Of a stretch of 64,000 nucleotides of DNA, positions 46,138 to 55,739 are shown piece after piece; position 1 is the stretch's first letter; every line of letters starts with the position of its first letter. Source of the stretch: Bacillus sp. NP157 (lineage in GTDB: Bacteria > Pseudomonadota > Gammaproteobacteria > Xanthomonadales > Rhodanobacteraceae); contig CP076546.1 of NCBI GenBank assembly GCA_018889975.1, forward strand, positions 2,418,001 to 2,482,000. The letters run 5' to 3'. The position numbers were made by a program, and so were the translations under genes. The notes under the pieces are model-generated. The model was not told the origin of the DNA, ran no database searches, and saw nothing but the letters and a program-made list of their open reading frames with translations.

Positions 46138-46494
46138 TCAGCGGCGCAGCAGCGTAAGCACTTCTTCCAGTTCCAGGCGGACCTGGCGCACGATCTGGTG
46201 CGACATGGTGGCTTCGATGCGGGCCTGGGGGCCCTCCAGCCGGGCGCGGGCGCCGGTGATGGTGAAGCCTTCGTCGTACAGCAGCGAGCGGATCTGGCGG
46301 ATCATGAGCACGTCGTGGCGCTGGTAGTAGCGGCGGTTGCCACGGCGCTTGACGGGCTTGAGGGCCGGGAATTCCTGCTCCCAGTAGCGAAGGACATGCG
46401 GCTTGACGCCGCAAAGCTCGCTCACTTCACCAATGGTGAAGTAGCGCTTCGCCGGGATAGCCGGAAGTTCGGTGTTATTCCCTGGATCCAGCAT
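46138..46494 (-). CDS. MerR-family transcriptional regulator
   Basis: 118 residues. The N-terminal MerR helix-turn-helix and wing is [20 protein letters not shown], then YWEQEFPAL and [13 protein letters not shown], followed by the dimerisation helix. No effector-binding cysteines or long C-terminal domain. Its first 20 nt overlap the end of ihfA in another frame. The conserved linkage to ihfA is common in gammaproteobacteria and betaproteobacteria. The target is unknown. Confidence 0.92.
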   Translation of the reverse strand: MLDPGNNTELPAIPAKRYFTIGEVSELCGVKPHVLRYWEQEFPALKPVKRRGNRRYYQRHDVLMIRQIRSLLYDEGFTITGARARLEGPQARIEATMSHQIVRQVRLELEEVLTLLRR

Positions 46495-46774
46495 AGCCCT
46501 CGACTCTTACCTTGAGTTTCTGGCCAGGACGGAAGGTGACAACCCGCCGGGCCGAGATGGGGATTTCTTCGCCGGTCTTCGGATTACGACCGGGCCGCTG
46601 ATTCTTCTGTCGCAGGTCGAAGTTGCCGAAGCCCGACAATTTCACCTGCTCGCCTTTCTCGAGGGCCTCGCGCACGACCTCGAAATACGCGTCCACGAAT
46701 TCCTTGGCCTCACGCTTGTTGAGGCCCACGTCGAGGAAAAGCCGCTCGGCCATTTCCGCCTTGGTCAGCGCCAT
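46475..46774 (-). CDS. ihfA: Integration host factor subunit alpha
   Basis: DNA-bending HU/IHF-family subunit, 99 residues. [13 protein letters not shown] at the N-terminus, [20 protein letters not shown] with the DNA-intercalating Pro of the beta arm, then [13 protein letters not shown]. It starts one nt after the pheT stop, the standard pheT-ihfA arrangement. Confidence 0.97.
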   Translation of the reverse strand: MALTKAEMAERLFLDVGLNKREAKEFVDAYFEVVREALEKGEQVKLSGFGNFDLRQKNQRPGRNPKTGEEIPISARRVVTFRPGQKLKVRVEGYAGSRE

Positions 46775-46775
46775 C

Positions 46776-49157
46776 TTATCCTCGCAATCTCGCCTTGCAT
46801 GTCTGCTCCAATGCTTTCACCGCTTCTGCCACGCGAGCGTCGGCATCGTCGTCGGTAAGGGTGCGTGAAGCGTCCTGTAAAATCAAGCCCATAGCGAGAC
46901 TCTTTCGTCCTTCGTCGACTCCCTTGCCGACATACCGGTCGAACAGCCTCACCTCCTTGAGCACCTCGCCCAGCGCGGCGCGCACGGCGCCCTCCACGCT
47001 GGCCCAGGCCACGTCCTCGGGAAGATCCATGGCGATGTCGCGGCGAACGGCCGGGAACCGCGCCACGCGGGTGGCACTGGGCATCCGGCGGGCGAGGATC
47101 AGCTCCAGCGCCAGCTCCATCACGTGGACGTCCGGGCCGAGGTCCAGCGCTTTGGCCAGCGCCGGGTGCAGCGCACCCAGGAAGCCGGCCGGCTGGCCGT
47201 CGCGCAGCACGCGGGCGCCGCGGCCCGGATGCAGCCAGGCCGGAAGATCCTGTGCGTCGACCGACCAGCGCTGCGGCTCACCCGTGTGGGCGACCAGCGC
47301 GTCGAGGTCGCCCTTGAGGTCGAAGAAGTCGACCGCGCGGGAGGCATCGCCCCACTGCTCGGCACGGGCATTGCCCGACGCGACCAGGGCGACGCGGCCG
47401 ATTTCGTCCGGGGCACCGCCGGTGGCATGGAAGCTGCGCGCCACTTCGAACAGGCGCACGCGCTCCTGCTGGCGGGCGCGGTTGTGACGGAGGGCGTCGA
47501 CCAGGCCCGGGAGCAGCGAGGTGCGCATCACCGCCAGGTCGGCCGACAGCGGGTTGGCCAGCGGGACCCATGCATGGTCGAGCTGCCAGGTCTTGAGCAG
47601 GTCGGCATTGACGAAGGACAGGGTCACGGCCTCGAAGTAGCCACGGGCCGCGATCTGGTCGCGCAGGGCCATCTCCGGCAGGCGCGCCTCGGCCACCGGC
47701 TCCAGGGCGATCTTGCCGGCCGGGGTGGTGGTCGGGATGCGCTCGTAGCCGTGGATGCGGGCGACCTCTTCGATCAGGTCTTCCTCGCGCTCGATGTCGA
47801 AGCGACTGCTCGGCGGGGTGACCCGCCAGCCGTCGGCGACCTCTTCGACGCCCATGCCCAGCGCGGTGAAGATGCGGGTGACTTCGGCGGCGGCGACATC
47901 GATGCCGAGCACGCGGCGCAGGCGCGCATGGCGCAGCAGCACCGGCGCATGGTCACGCAGGTCGTCCAGGCGCTCGGCCACGGTGACCGGACCGGCCTGG
48001 CCACCGGCGATCTGGATCAGCAGCCCGGTGGCGCGTTCCAGCGCACGTGCCGGCAGGGCCGGGTCCACGCCGCGCTCGAAGCGATGCGATGCATCGGTGT
48101 GCATGCCGAGCTTGCGGGCACGGCCCATGATGGCGGCCGGCGCGAAGTGCGCCGCCTCCAGGAACACGTTGCGGGTGGCATCGGTCACGCGGGAATCGAA
48201 ACCGCCCATGACACCGGCCACCGCCAGGCCCTTGCCCTCGTCGGCGATGACGACGAAGGACGGATCGAGCTTTGCCTCGCTGCCATCGAGCAGTTTGAGC
48301 ACTTCGCCCTGGCCCGCGTGGCGAACGACGATGCTGCCGCTGAGCTGGTCGTTGTCGAACGCGTGCAGCGGCTGGCCCAGTTCCATCATCACGTAGTTGG
48401 TGACGTCGACGACCGGGCTGATCGGGCGCAGGCCGGCGCGGCGCAGGCGTTCGGCCATCCACAGCGGCGTCTTTGCGGTGGTGTCCACGCCTTCGATGAC
48501 GCGGCCGAGGTAGCGCGGCGCATCGGCACCGGCTTCCAGGCGCACCGCGCGCGTCGCGCTGCCGGTGACGGCCACGGCGCTGCCGCCGACGGCGCGCACA
48601 TGGCTACCGAACAGGGCCGCGACGTCATGGGCCAGGCCATGCAGGCCGAGCACGTCGGGACGGTTCGGGGTGATCTTCAGCTCAATGCTGGCGTCCGGCA
48701 GGCCGAGGTAGTCGGCAAGCGGGGTGCCGACGGGGGCATCGGCGGGCAGTTCGAGCAGGCCGGAGGCATCGGCATCGATGCCCAGCTCCTTCGCGGAGCA
48801 GAGCATGCCGAACGACTCGACGCCGCGCAGCTTCGCGGCCTTGATCTGGATGCCGCCGGGCAGGTTCGCACCCACCGTGGCCAGCGGCACGCGAATGCCG
48901 ACGCGGGCATTGGGCGCGCCACAGACGATCTGGACCAGCTCGCCCTGCCCTGCATCGACCTTGCACACCTGCAGGCGGTCGGCTTCGGGATGTTTGCTGG
49001 CTTCGACGATTTCAGCGACGACCACGCCGTCCAGGCCATCGCCCAGCGGCGTGACGTCCTCGACTTCCAGGCCGGACATCGTCAGCGCATGCACCAGGGC
49101 CGCGCGGTCCGCGTCGACGTCCACCAGTTCGCGCAGCCAGTTTTCGGAGAATTTCAT
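46776..49157 (-). CDS. pheT: Phenylalanyl-tRNA synthetase beta subunit
   Basis: 793 residues (E. coli 795). N-terminal tRNA-binding domain at about 39-150 ([21 protein letters not shown], then [11 protein letters not shown]), the B3/B4 editing domain, B5, and the C-terminal FDX-ACB domain ([19 protein letters not shown]). It forms an alpha2-beta2 enzyme with PheS. The gene follows pheS after 34 nt. Confidence 0.97.
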   Translation of the reverse strand: MKFSENWLRELVDVDADRAALVHALTMSGLEVEDVTPLGDGLDGVVVAEIVEASKHPEADRLQVCKVDAGQGELVQIVCGAPNARVGIRVPLATVGANLPGGIQIKAAKLRGVESFGMLCSAKELGIDADASGLLELPADAPVGTPLADYLGLPDASIELKITPNRPDVLGLHGLAHDVAALFGSHVRAVGGSAVAVTGSATRAVRLEAGADAPRYLGRVIEGVDTTAKTPLWMAERLRRAGLRPISPVVDVTNYVMMELGQPLHAFDNDQLSGSIVVRHAGQGEVLKLLDGSEAKLDPSFVVIADEGKGLAVAGVMGGFDSRVTDATRNVFLEAAHFAPAAIMGRARKLGMHTDASHRFERGVDPALPARALERATGLLIQIAGGQAGPVTVAERLDDLRDHAPVLLRHARLRRVLGIDVAAAEVTRIFTALGMGVEEVADGWRVTPPSSRFDIEREEDLIEEVARIHGYERIPTTTPAGKIALEPVAEARLPEMALRDQIAARGYFEAVTLSFVNADLLKTWQLDHAWVPLANPLSADLAVMRTSLLPGLVDALRHNRARQQERVRLFEVARSFHATGGAPDEIGRVALVASGNARAEQWGDASRAVDFFDLKGDLDALVAHTGEPQRWSVDAQDLPAWLHPGRGARVLRDGQPAGFLGALHPALAKALDLGPDVHVMELALELILARRMPSATRVARFPAVRRDIAMDLPEDVAWASVEGAVRAALGEVLKEVRLFDRYVGKGVDEGRKSLAMGLILQDASRTLTDDDADARVAEAVKALEQTCKARLRG

Positions 49158-49191
49158 GTAGGCGACTCGTAAGCGTTGGGGTCGGCGAAGC

Positions 49192-50207
<1,016 letters not shown>

Positions 50208-50212
50208 TCCAC

Positions 50213-50248
50213 AAAAAAATGTGGGGAGAAGGCAAGCCTTCTCCCCAC
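50213..50248 (-). terminator. Strong intrinsic terminator/attenuator between rplT and pheS
   Basis: Stem GTGGGGAGAAGGC/GCCTTCTCCCCAC (50221-50248) with a tiny loop, followed by ATTTTTTT on the minus strand. It ends 28 nt before the pheS ATG, too close for a separate pheS promoter downstream, so pheST must be made by read-through. Confidence 0.85.
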
Positions 50249-50294
50249 GTCATCCATCTTCGCGCGATAGGACTACCGCGCGTGGTAAAGCGGA

Positions 50295-50654
50295 TTACGC
50301 AGCCAGACTGGCCTTGGCCTTCTCTGCGATCACGCCAAACGCCTTGATGTCGTGCACGGCGAGGTCGGCGAGGACCTTGCGGTCGACGGCGATCTCGGCC
50401 TTGGCCAGGCCATTGATCAGGCGGCTGTACGACAGGCCGAACTGGCGGGCTGCTGCGTTGATACGGACGATCCACAGGGCGCGGAACTGACGCTTGCGCT
50501 GCTTGCGGCCGATGTACGCGTACTGACCGGCCTTGATGACGGCCTGGTTAGCTACGCGGAAAACCTTGCGGCGGGCGTTGTAATAGCCCTTGGCACGGCC
50601 AATGATCTTCTTGTGACGACGACGGGCGGTAACACCGCGCTTAACACGAGCCAT
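50295..50654 (-). CDS. rplT: 50S ribosomal protein L20
   Basis: 119 residues, normal length. Very basic N-terminus [20 protein letters not shown], then [21 protein letters not shown]. An early-assembly 23S rRNA binder and, in E. coli, repressor of its own operon. 12 nt downstream of rpmI. Confidence 0.98.
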   Translation of the reverse strand: MARVKRGVTARRRHKKIIGRAKGYYNARRKVFRVANQAVIKAGQYAYIGRKQRKRQFRALWIVRINAAARQFGLSYSRLINGLAKAEIAVDRKVLADLAVHDIKAFGVIAEKAKASLAA

Positions 50655-50666
50655 TTCTTGTCTCCC

Positions 50667-50864
50667 TTAGAGGTACGGCAACATCCGAGCTACACCCTTG
50701 GTGTCGCACGGCTTGACGTGGTTGGGAGCGCGCAGGCCGCGCTTACGCTTGGTCGACTTCTTGGTCAGGATGTGCGACTTGAAGGCGTGACCGGCCTTGA
50801 ACTTACCCGATGCGGTCTTGCGAAAACGCTTCGCAGCCGCCCGGTTGGTCTTGATCTTGGGCAT
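50667..50864 (-). CDS. rpmI: 50S ribosomal protein L35
   Basis: 65 residues, normal length: [20 protein letters not shown], then [20 protein letters not shown] precedes the ATG. It begins a transcript separate from infC, because an infC terminator and a promoter-like sequence lie upstream. Confidence 0.97.
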   Translation of the reverse strand: MPKIKTNRAAAKRFRKTASGKFKAGHAFKSHILTKKSTKRKRGLRAPNHVKPCDTKGVARMLPYL

Positions 50865-50976
50865 CGGAGTGCTCCCTTTTCAGGTTTCTGACTGATCCGG
50901 CGGCGGGCCCTGGGGACCTGCGCTTTCCTTCCTGCCGGGGACGGTTCACGGCCCATCCATACGGGCCGAGCCGGCG

Positions 50977-51005
50977 ATGATACACGGAAATCAGCCCCTT
51001 GTGTA
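50977..51005 (-). promoter_or_regulatory. Candidate rpmI-rplT-pheST promoter
   Basis: On the minus strand TACACA (51005-51000), a 17-bp spacer, then TATCAT (50982-50977). The -35 box overlaps the outer end of REP copy 12. The transcript would have a leader of about 105 nt, long enough for L20 autoregulation. Confidence 0.4.
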
Positions 51006-51130
51006 GGAGCGCGCCTGCGCGCGAATGGGCGTGCAGCACCCTACAAAGGCCATCCAGGGAAGGTGTAAGAGGCAAACGGAGGAACCATGGCCTGGGGCCA
51101 GCCTTATTCGCGCGCGGGCGCGCTCCTACA
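51002..51130. repeat. REP-like repeats, copies 12 and 13, facing pair
   Basis: A direct copy (51002-51024) and an inverted copy (51108-51130) lie in the 309-nt infC-rpmI gap. Apart from these, the promoter-like sequence and the infC terminator, I see nothing in this gap. Confidence 0.8.
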
Positions 51131-51142
51131 GAGCCCCGACGG

Positions 51143-51166
51143 AAAAAAGGCGCCCTGGGGCGCCTT
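51143..51166 (-). terminator. infC intrinsic terminator
   Basis: On the minus strand AGGCGCCC/GGGCGCCT (51165-51148) is followed by TTTTT. It lies just after the infC stop. Confidence 0.8.
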
Positions 51167-51173
51167 CTCCGGA

Positions 51174-51701
51174 TCAGATCTTCTTCTTCGGACCGATCAT
51201 CATGACCATCTGGCGGCCTTCAAGACGGGGGAAGGACTCCACCACGCCGTCTTCGCCGATGTCCACCTGGATCTTGCGGGCCAGGTTCTGGCCGAGGTCC
51301 TGGTGGGACATTTCACGGCCGCGGAAGCGGATCGTGACCTTGACCTTGTCGCCTTCCTCAAGGAACTCGCGCATCTTGCGCAGCTTGATGTCGTAATCGC
51401 CCGTATCCGTGACCGGACGGAACTTCACTTCCTTGATTTCGACCTGCTTCTGCTTCTTCTTGGCAGCCGAGGCCTTCTTCTGGGCTTCGAACTTAAACTT
51501 GCCGAAATCCATGATCTTGCAGACCGGCGGATCGCCGTTCGGCTGGATTTCGACGAGGTCGAGACCGTCCTCTTCAGCGCGGCGGATGGCGTCACGGGTG
51601 TCCATGATGCCCAGCTGCTCGCCTTCGGGACCCAGTACGCGCACTTTCGGCACGCGGATCTCGTTGTTCTTGCGATTGCCCTTGTTATCGGTCGTAGCGA
51701 T
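51174..51701 (-). CDS. infC: Translation initiation factor IF-3, ATC start codon
   Basis: 175 residues when started at ATC (51701), close to the E. coli 180. The start gives MATTDNKGNRKNNEIRVPKV and follows GGAGGA by 7 nt. No ATG fits; the first in-frame standard codon (GTG, 51653) would remove the N-terminal domain start. Rare AUU/AUC/AUA starts are the basis of infC autoregulation, since IF-3 itself rejects them. Domains: N-terminal (VLGPEGEQLGIMDTRDAI), linker (KKKQKQVEIKEVKFRP) and C-terminal (VTIRFRGREMSH). Confidence 0.93.
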   Translation of the reverse strand: MATTDNKGNRKNNEIRVPKVRVLGPEGEQLGIMDTRDAIRRAEEDGLDLVEIQPNGDPPVCKIMDFGKFKFEAQKKASAAKKKQKQVEIKEVKFRPVTDTGDYDIKLRKMREFLEEGDKVKVTIRFRGREMSHQDLGQNLARKIQVDIGEDGVVESFPRLEGRQMVMMIGPKKKI

Positions 51702-51745
51702 ACCGCTATCCTCCAGAAGAATGATCTAAGTACCGGACCCGCGGC

Positions 51746-53647
51746 CTAGCGGCGGGTCTCGGCTTCCAAACGTTCGGCGAACTGGGCAACGGTCATGCTG
51801 CCGAGGTCTTCGCCACCGCGGGTACGTACGGAGATGGTACCCGTTTCCTTCTCGCGATCACCGACCACGACCAGATACGGCACCCTCTGCAACGTGTGCT
51901 CGCGGATTTTATATCCGACTTTTTCGTTGCGCAAATCGGAGTTCACCCTGAAGCCTTGTCCGACAAGGGCTTGGGTCACGTCTTGGACGTAATCGGCCTG
52001 GGCGTCCGTAATGCTGAACACCGCTGCCTGAATGGGGGCGAGCCAGGTCGGAAGCAACCCGGCATGGTGCTCGATCAGGATGCCGATGAAGCGCTCCATG
52101 GAGCCGACGATGGCCCGGTGCAGCATCACGGGGTGCTGGCGCTGGCTGTTTTCGTCCACGTACTCGGCGCCGAGGCGCTCGGGCATCATGAAATCGACCT
52201 GCATGGTACCGACCTGCCAGGCGCGGCCGATCGAGTCCTTCATGTGGTACTCGATCTTCGGGCCGTAGAAGGCGCCCTCGCCCGGCAGTTCCTCCCACTC
52301 GACCCCAGCCGCCGACAGCGCCTTGCGCAGGGCGTCCTCGGCACGGTCCCAGACCTCGTCGGCGCCGATGCGCTTTTCCGGGCGCAGGGCGATCTTCATG
52401 GCGATGTCGTTGAAGCCGAAGTCGGCATACACCTGCATCGCCTGGGCGTGGAACGCGGCCACTTCGGCCTCGATCTGCGCCGGGGTGCAGAAGATGTGGC
52501 CATCGTCCTGGGTGAATGCGCGCACGCGCATGATGCCGTGCAGCGCGCCGGACGGCTCGTTGCGGTGGCAGCCGCCGAACTCGCCGTAACGGATCGGCAG
52601 GTCGCGGTAGCTATGCAGGTTGGTGTTGAAGATCTGGATGTGGCCGGGGCAGTTCATCGGCTTCAGCGCATAGGTGCGCTTCTCCGACTCGGTAAAGAAC
52701 ATGTTCTCGTGGTAGTTGTCCCAGTGGCCGGACTTCTTCCACAGGCTCACGTCCATGATCTGCGGGCCGCGCACTTCCTGGTAACCGCTGCGCTTGTAGA
52801 CGCCGCGCACGTACTGCTCCACGGCCTGCCAGATGGCCCAGCCCTTGGGATGCCAGAAAATCATGCCCGGCGCTTCTTCCTGCATGTGGAACAGGTCGAG
52901 CTGCTTGCCGATGCGGCGGTGGTCGCGCTTTTCGGCTTCTTCCAGCTGGTGCAGGTAAGCCTTCAGGTCCTTGTCGTTAAGCCACGACGTGCCGTAGACG
53001 CGGGTCAGCATCTCGTTGTTGGAATCGCCGCGCCAGTAGGCGCCGGCCACCTTCATCAACTTGAACGCACGCAGCTTGCCCGTGTTGGACACATGCGGGC
53101 CGCGGCACAGGTCGGTGAACTCACCCTGCGTGTAGAGCGACAGCTCTTCGTTCGCCGGGATGCCCTCGATGATCTGGGCCTTGTATTCCTCGCCCAGGCC
53201 ACGGAAGAAGGTGATCGCCTCGTCGCGGCTCTTCACCGAGCGCGTGACCGGGATCTGTTCCTTGACGATCTTCTCCATCTCGGCCTGGATCACGCCGAGG
53301 TCGTCGGGCGTAAACGGACGCTCGTAGGCGAAGTCGTAGAAGAAGCCGTTGTCGATCACCGGGCCGATCGTGACCTGCGCGCCGGGGAACAGGCGCTGCA
53401 CGGCCTGGCCCAGCAGGTGGGCCGTGGAGTGGCGCAGGATATCCAGCGCCTCGGGGCTCTTCTCGGTGATGATTTCGAGCTTTGCGTCGTGCTCGATCGG
53501 GAAGCTGGCATCGACCAGCTTGCCGTCGACCTTGCCGGCCAGTGTGGCCTTGGCCAGGCCGGCGCCAATGGAGGCGGCCACGTCCTGGACGGTGACGGGA
53601 TGCTCGAACGGGCGCTGGCTGCCGTCGGGTAGCGTGATCTGGATCAT
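51746..53647 (-). CDS. thrS: Threonyl-tRNA synthetase
   Basis: 633 residues (E. coli 642). TGS domain at about 1-60 ([18 protein letters not shown]), editing domain with [16 protein letters not shown], then the class II core with zinc ligands in [10 protein letters not shown], and the anticodon-binding domain ([19 protein letters not shown]). The start at 53647 matches the family; the upstream extension to 53752 reads through the terminator and is rejected. The Shine-Dalgarno is poor (GGAACCCCGCCTC before the ATG), consistent with control from the leader. Confidence 0.97.
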   Translation of the reverse strand: MIQITLPDGSQRPFEHPVTVQDVAASIGAGLAKATLAGKVDGKLVDASFPIEHDAKLEIITEKSPEALDILRHSTAHLLGQAVQRLFPGAQVTIGPVIDNGFFYDFAYERPFTPDDLGVIQAEMEKIVKEQIPVTRSVKSRDEAITFFRGLGEEYKAQIIEGIPANEELSLYTQGEFTDLCRGPHVSNTGKLRAFKLMKVAGAYWRGDSNNEMLTRVYGTSWLNDKDLKAYLHQLEEAEKRDHRRIGKQLDLFHMQEEAPGMIFWHPKGWAIWQAVEQYVRGVYKRSGYQEVRGPQIMDVSLWKKSGHWDNYHENMFFTESEKRTYALKPMNCPGHIQIFNTNLHSYRDLPIRYGEFGGCHRNEPSGALHGIMRVRAFTQDDGHIFCTPAQIEAEVAAFHAQAMQVYADFGFNDIAMKIALRPEKRIGADEVWDRAEDALRKALSAAGVEWEELPGEGAFYGPKIEYHMKDSIGRAWQVGTMQVDFMMPERLGAEYVDENSQRQHPVMLHRAIVGSMERFIGILIEHHAGLLPTWLAPIQAAVFSITDAQADYVQDVTQALVGQGFRVNSDLRNEKVGYKIREHTLQRVPYLVVVGDREKETGTISVRTRGGEDLGSMTVAQFAERLEAETRR

Positions 53648-53664
53648 GAGGCGGGGTTCCGGAC

Positions 53665-53690
53665 AAACAAAAAGGGCGCCAGGCGCCCTT
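53665..53690 (-). terminator. Terminator/attenuator 17 nt before thrS
   Basis: On the minus strand AAGGGCGCC, T, GGCGCCCTT, followed by TTTGTTTG. The T tract ends 17 nt before the thrS ATG, so any transcript from the promoter at 53803-53831 must pass it. Confidence 0.82.
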
Positions 53691-53697
53691 CGGGTAT

Positions 53698-53788
53698 CAA
53701 CGAAGACGTGGCGTGGGATCAGGTAGGGAAGCGCGTAGTCCGCATGTCGCACACTCGGCCAACGTTACCGCGGGCCACCTTTTCGTTG
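53698..53788 (-). promoter_or_regulatory. thrS leader long-range stem with competing local hairpin
   Basis: Arms CAACGAAAAGGTGGC (53788-53774) and GCCACGTCTTCGTTG (53712-53698) pair at 13 of 15 positions and enclose the Thr-rich mini-ORF. The 5' arm can instead pair locally: CCAACG (53789-53784) with CGTTGG (53764-53759). The two folds exclude each other. The 3' arm ends 7 nt before the terminator stem. Confidence 0.65.
53719..53745 (-). CDS. Candidate thrS leader peptide, MRTTRFPT
   Basis: An ATG at 53745 opens an 8-codon [11 protein letters not shown], with stop TGA at 53721-53719. Three of its eight codons are threonine (ACT, ACG, ACC). It sits inside the long-range stem and 28 nt before the terminator. 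No strong Shine-Dalgarno precedes it (CCGAGTG), so its translation is uncertain. By analogy with pheM and thrL, ribosome stalling at Thr codons could select the fold. Confidence 0.45.
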   Translation of the reverse strand: MRTTRFPT

Positions 53789-53802
53789 GGGTTACTACGG
53801 GG

Positions 53803-53831
53803 AAACTAAGTCCTGGAGCCGTTTCTGTCAA
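53803..53831 (-). promoter_or_regulatory. thrS promoter
   Basis: On the minus strand a perfect TTGACA (53831-53826), a 17-bp spacer, then TAGTTT (53808-53803). Start of transcription is expected near 53796, giving a leader of about 149 nt. Confidence 0.65.
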
Positions 53832-53861
53832 ATACGGGATGGGACATCGGGGCCCGCAGGA

Positions 53862-55739
53862 TCAGCGCAGGCGGCCGAGCAGGCCGGAAGCCCGTCGGGT
53901 CTTTCGGCTCACCGCGTAGCCGACGATATCCGCCGCGGCCAGCAAGGTGAAATGCCGCCGGGCCCGGGTCACGCCGGTGTAGACCAGCTCGCGGGTCAGC
54001 ACGGGCGACGGCTCGGGTGGCAGCACCAGCGCCGTGTGCTCGAATTCCGAGCCCTGCGACTTGTGCACCGTCATCGCATAGACCGTTTCCACCGCCGTGA
54101 GCCGGCTGGGGGTAACGAAGCGCACGCGCTCGCCGCCACTGTCGTCCATCACCAGGAAGGCCACGCGGAGCATCGTGCCACCCTGCCCGTCGGGTACCGC
54201 GAGCGTCACGCCGATATCGCCATTCATCAGGCCAACGGCGTAGTCGTTGCGTACCACGATCACCGGACGGCCTTCATACCAGCCCGTGGTTGCTCCGATC
54301 AGGCCGCGCTCGAGCAAGCCGAGCCCGATCCGCTCGTTCTGCCCGTCCACCCCGACATCGCCGCGGCGCGTCGCGCACAGCAGCTGGAACCGTCCGTACG
54401 CCGCCAGCGCGCCGCGGCCCCACGCCATGACCGCGTCGTCGCCGGCTCCCGCCCCGGGCCGGTGCGCGGCGATCCACTCGAGATAGTGCCGATAGCCCGG
54501 CGCGGCACCACGGCCGTCGATCGCCAGCGTGGCGACCGCCGCAGGCGATGCCGCCGCACGGGCGACATCGTCGAAGCCACCCGCAAACACCGATGCCACC
54601 GCCGCGGCATCGCCGCGATTGATCGCCGCCGCCAGCGCGCCGATGCCGCTGTCGCTTCCGAAGCGACGACTGCGCCGAAGCATCGTGACGCGCTGGTCGA
54701 GGGCCCACGCCGTGGCGTCGTCGGTCCACGCGCCCACATCGACGTCGGTGACACCGCGCAACCAGGTTCGCGTGGCATCGTCGTAATGGCCCACCTCGGC
54801 ACGCGCGCACAGGTCACCCAGCACCGCGCCCGCCTCCACCGACGACAGCTGGTCCTTGTCGCCGAGCAGGACCAGGCGTGCATCGGCCGGCAGCGCATCC
54901 AGCGTGGCCGCCATCATTTCCAGGTCGATCATCGACGCTTCGTCGATCACCAGCACGTCGACGTGGAGCGGGTTGTCGGCGTCGTGGCGGAACGCACGAC
55001 TATCTGGACGGCTGCCCAGCAGCCGGTGCAGCGTGGTGACTTCCGCGGGGATGCCATCGCGCACGCCGGCGTCGACGTCGAGCTGCGCCACCTGCGCGGC
55101 GATCGATGCATTGAGCCGTGCCGCCGCCTTGCCGGTCGGCGCCGCGAGGCGGATGCGCAGGCGCGGCTGCCCCGCGTTCGCCGCCAGCGTCTGCAGCAGG
55201 CCGAGCAGACGCACCACCGTGGTGGTCTTGCCGGTGCCGGGACCGCCGGTGATGACGCTGAAGGCACTGCGCGCGGCGATGGCGCAGGCGATCTTCTGCC
55301 AGTCGATGCCGCCCTCTTCCCGCGGGAAAAGCCGGTCGAGCTCGACGCCAAGGCCGGCGGGTTCTGGCAGCGGTGCCAGCCTCGACACGATGGCGGCGGC
55401 GACGCGGGCTTCATCGCGCCAGAAGCGGCGCAGGTAAAGCAGGCTGCCATCGAGCACGAGCGGCGCCGCGGGATTCCCGTCCGGCGAGGCGACGAGCGAC
55501 GCGCCGCTCAACCATCCTGCCGCGTTCGCCAGCGCCGGATCGCGCTCGGCCAGCGTGGCGACATCGGTGCAGATGTGGCCCTCGGCCAGTTCGTTGCTGA
55601 CGAGGGCGGCCGACGCCAGCACGCGTGCGTCGGCGGCAGGATCCAGCGTGGCGAGGAAGCGCGCGAAGGCGCGATCCATCGGCCGGAGCCGACCGTCATT
55701 CGTCGCGCTGTCCAGCCAGGCATCCAGGTCGGCGATCAT
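53862..55739 (-). CDS. recD: Exodeoxyribonuclease V alpha subunit RecD
   Basis: 5'-3' helicase of RecBCD. 625 residues (E. coli 608). Walker A ITGGPGTGKTTTVVRLL near 165, motif II VLVIDEASMIDLEMM, motif III LLGDKDQLSSVEAGAV, and the C-terminal UvrD-like motif MTVHKSQGSEFEH then YTGVTRARRH. The ATG overlaps the recB stop (55736-55739). Last gene of recC-recB-recD. Confidence 0.96.
   Translation of the reverse strand: MIADLDAWLDSATNDGRLRPMDRAFARFLATLDPAADARVLASAALVSNELAEGHICTDVATLAERDPALANAAGWLSGASLVASPDGNPAAPLVLDGSLLYLRRFWRDEARVAAAIVSRLAPLPEPAGLGVELDRLFPREEGGIDWQKIACAIAARSAFSVITGGPGTGKTTTVVRLLGLLQTLAANAGQPRLRIRLAAPTGKAAARLNASIAAQVAQLDVDAGVRDGIPAEVTTLHRLLGSRPDSRAFRHDADNPLHVDVLVIDEASMIDLEMMAATLDALPADARLVLLGDKDQLSSVEAGAVLGDLCARAEVGHYDDATRTWLRGVTDVDVGAWTDDATAWALDQRVTMLRRSRRFGSDSGIGALAAAINRGDAAAVASVFAGGFDDVARAAASPAAVATLAIDGRGAAPGYRHYLEWIAAHRPGAGAGDDAVMAWGRGALAAYGRFQLLCATRRGDVGVDGQNERIGLGLLERGLIGATTGWYEGRPVIVVRNDYAVGLMNGDIGVTLAVPDGQGGTMLRVAFLVMDDSGGERVRFVTPSRLTAVETVYAMTVHKSQGSEFEHTALVLPPEPSPVLTRELVYTGVTRARRHFTLLAAADIVGYAVSRKTRRASGLLGRLR

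Noticed and set aside
51746-53752. 668-residue ThrS
   Set aside because: The extension would be translated through the terminator stem and has no family match; ThrS begins at the TGS domain at 53647.
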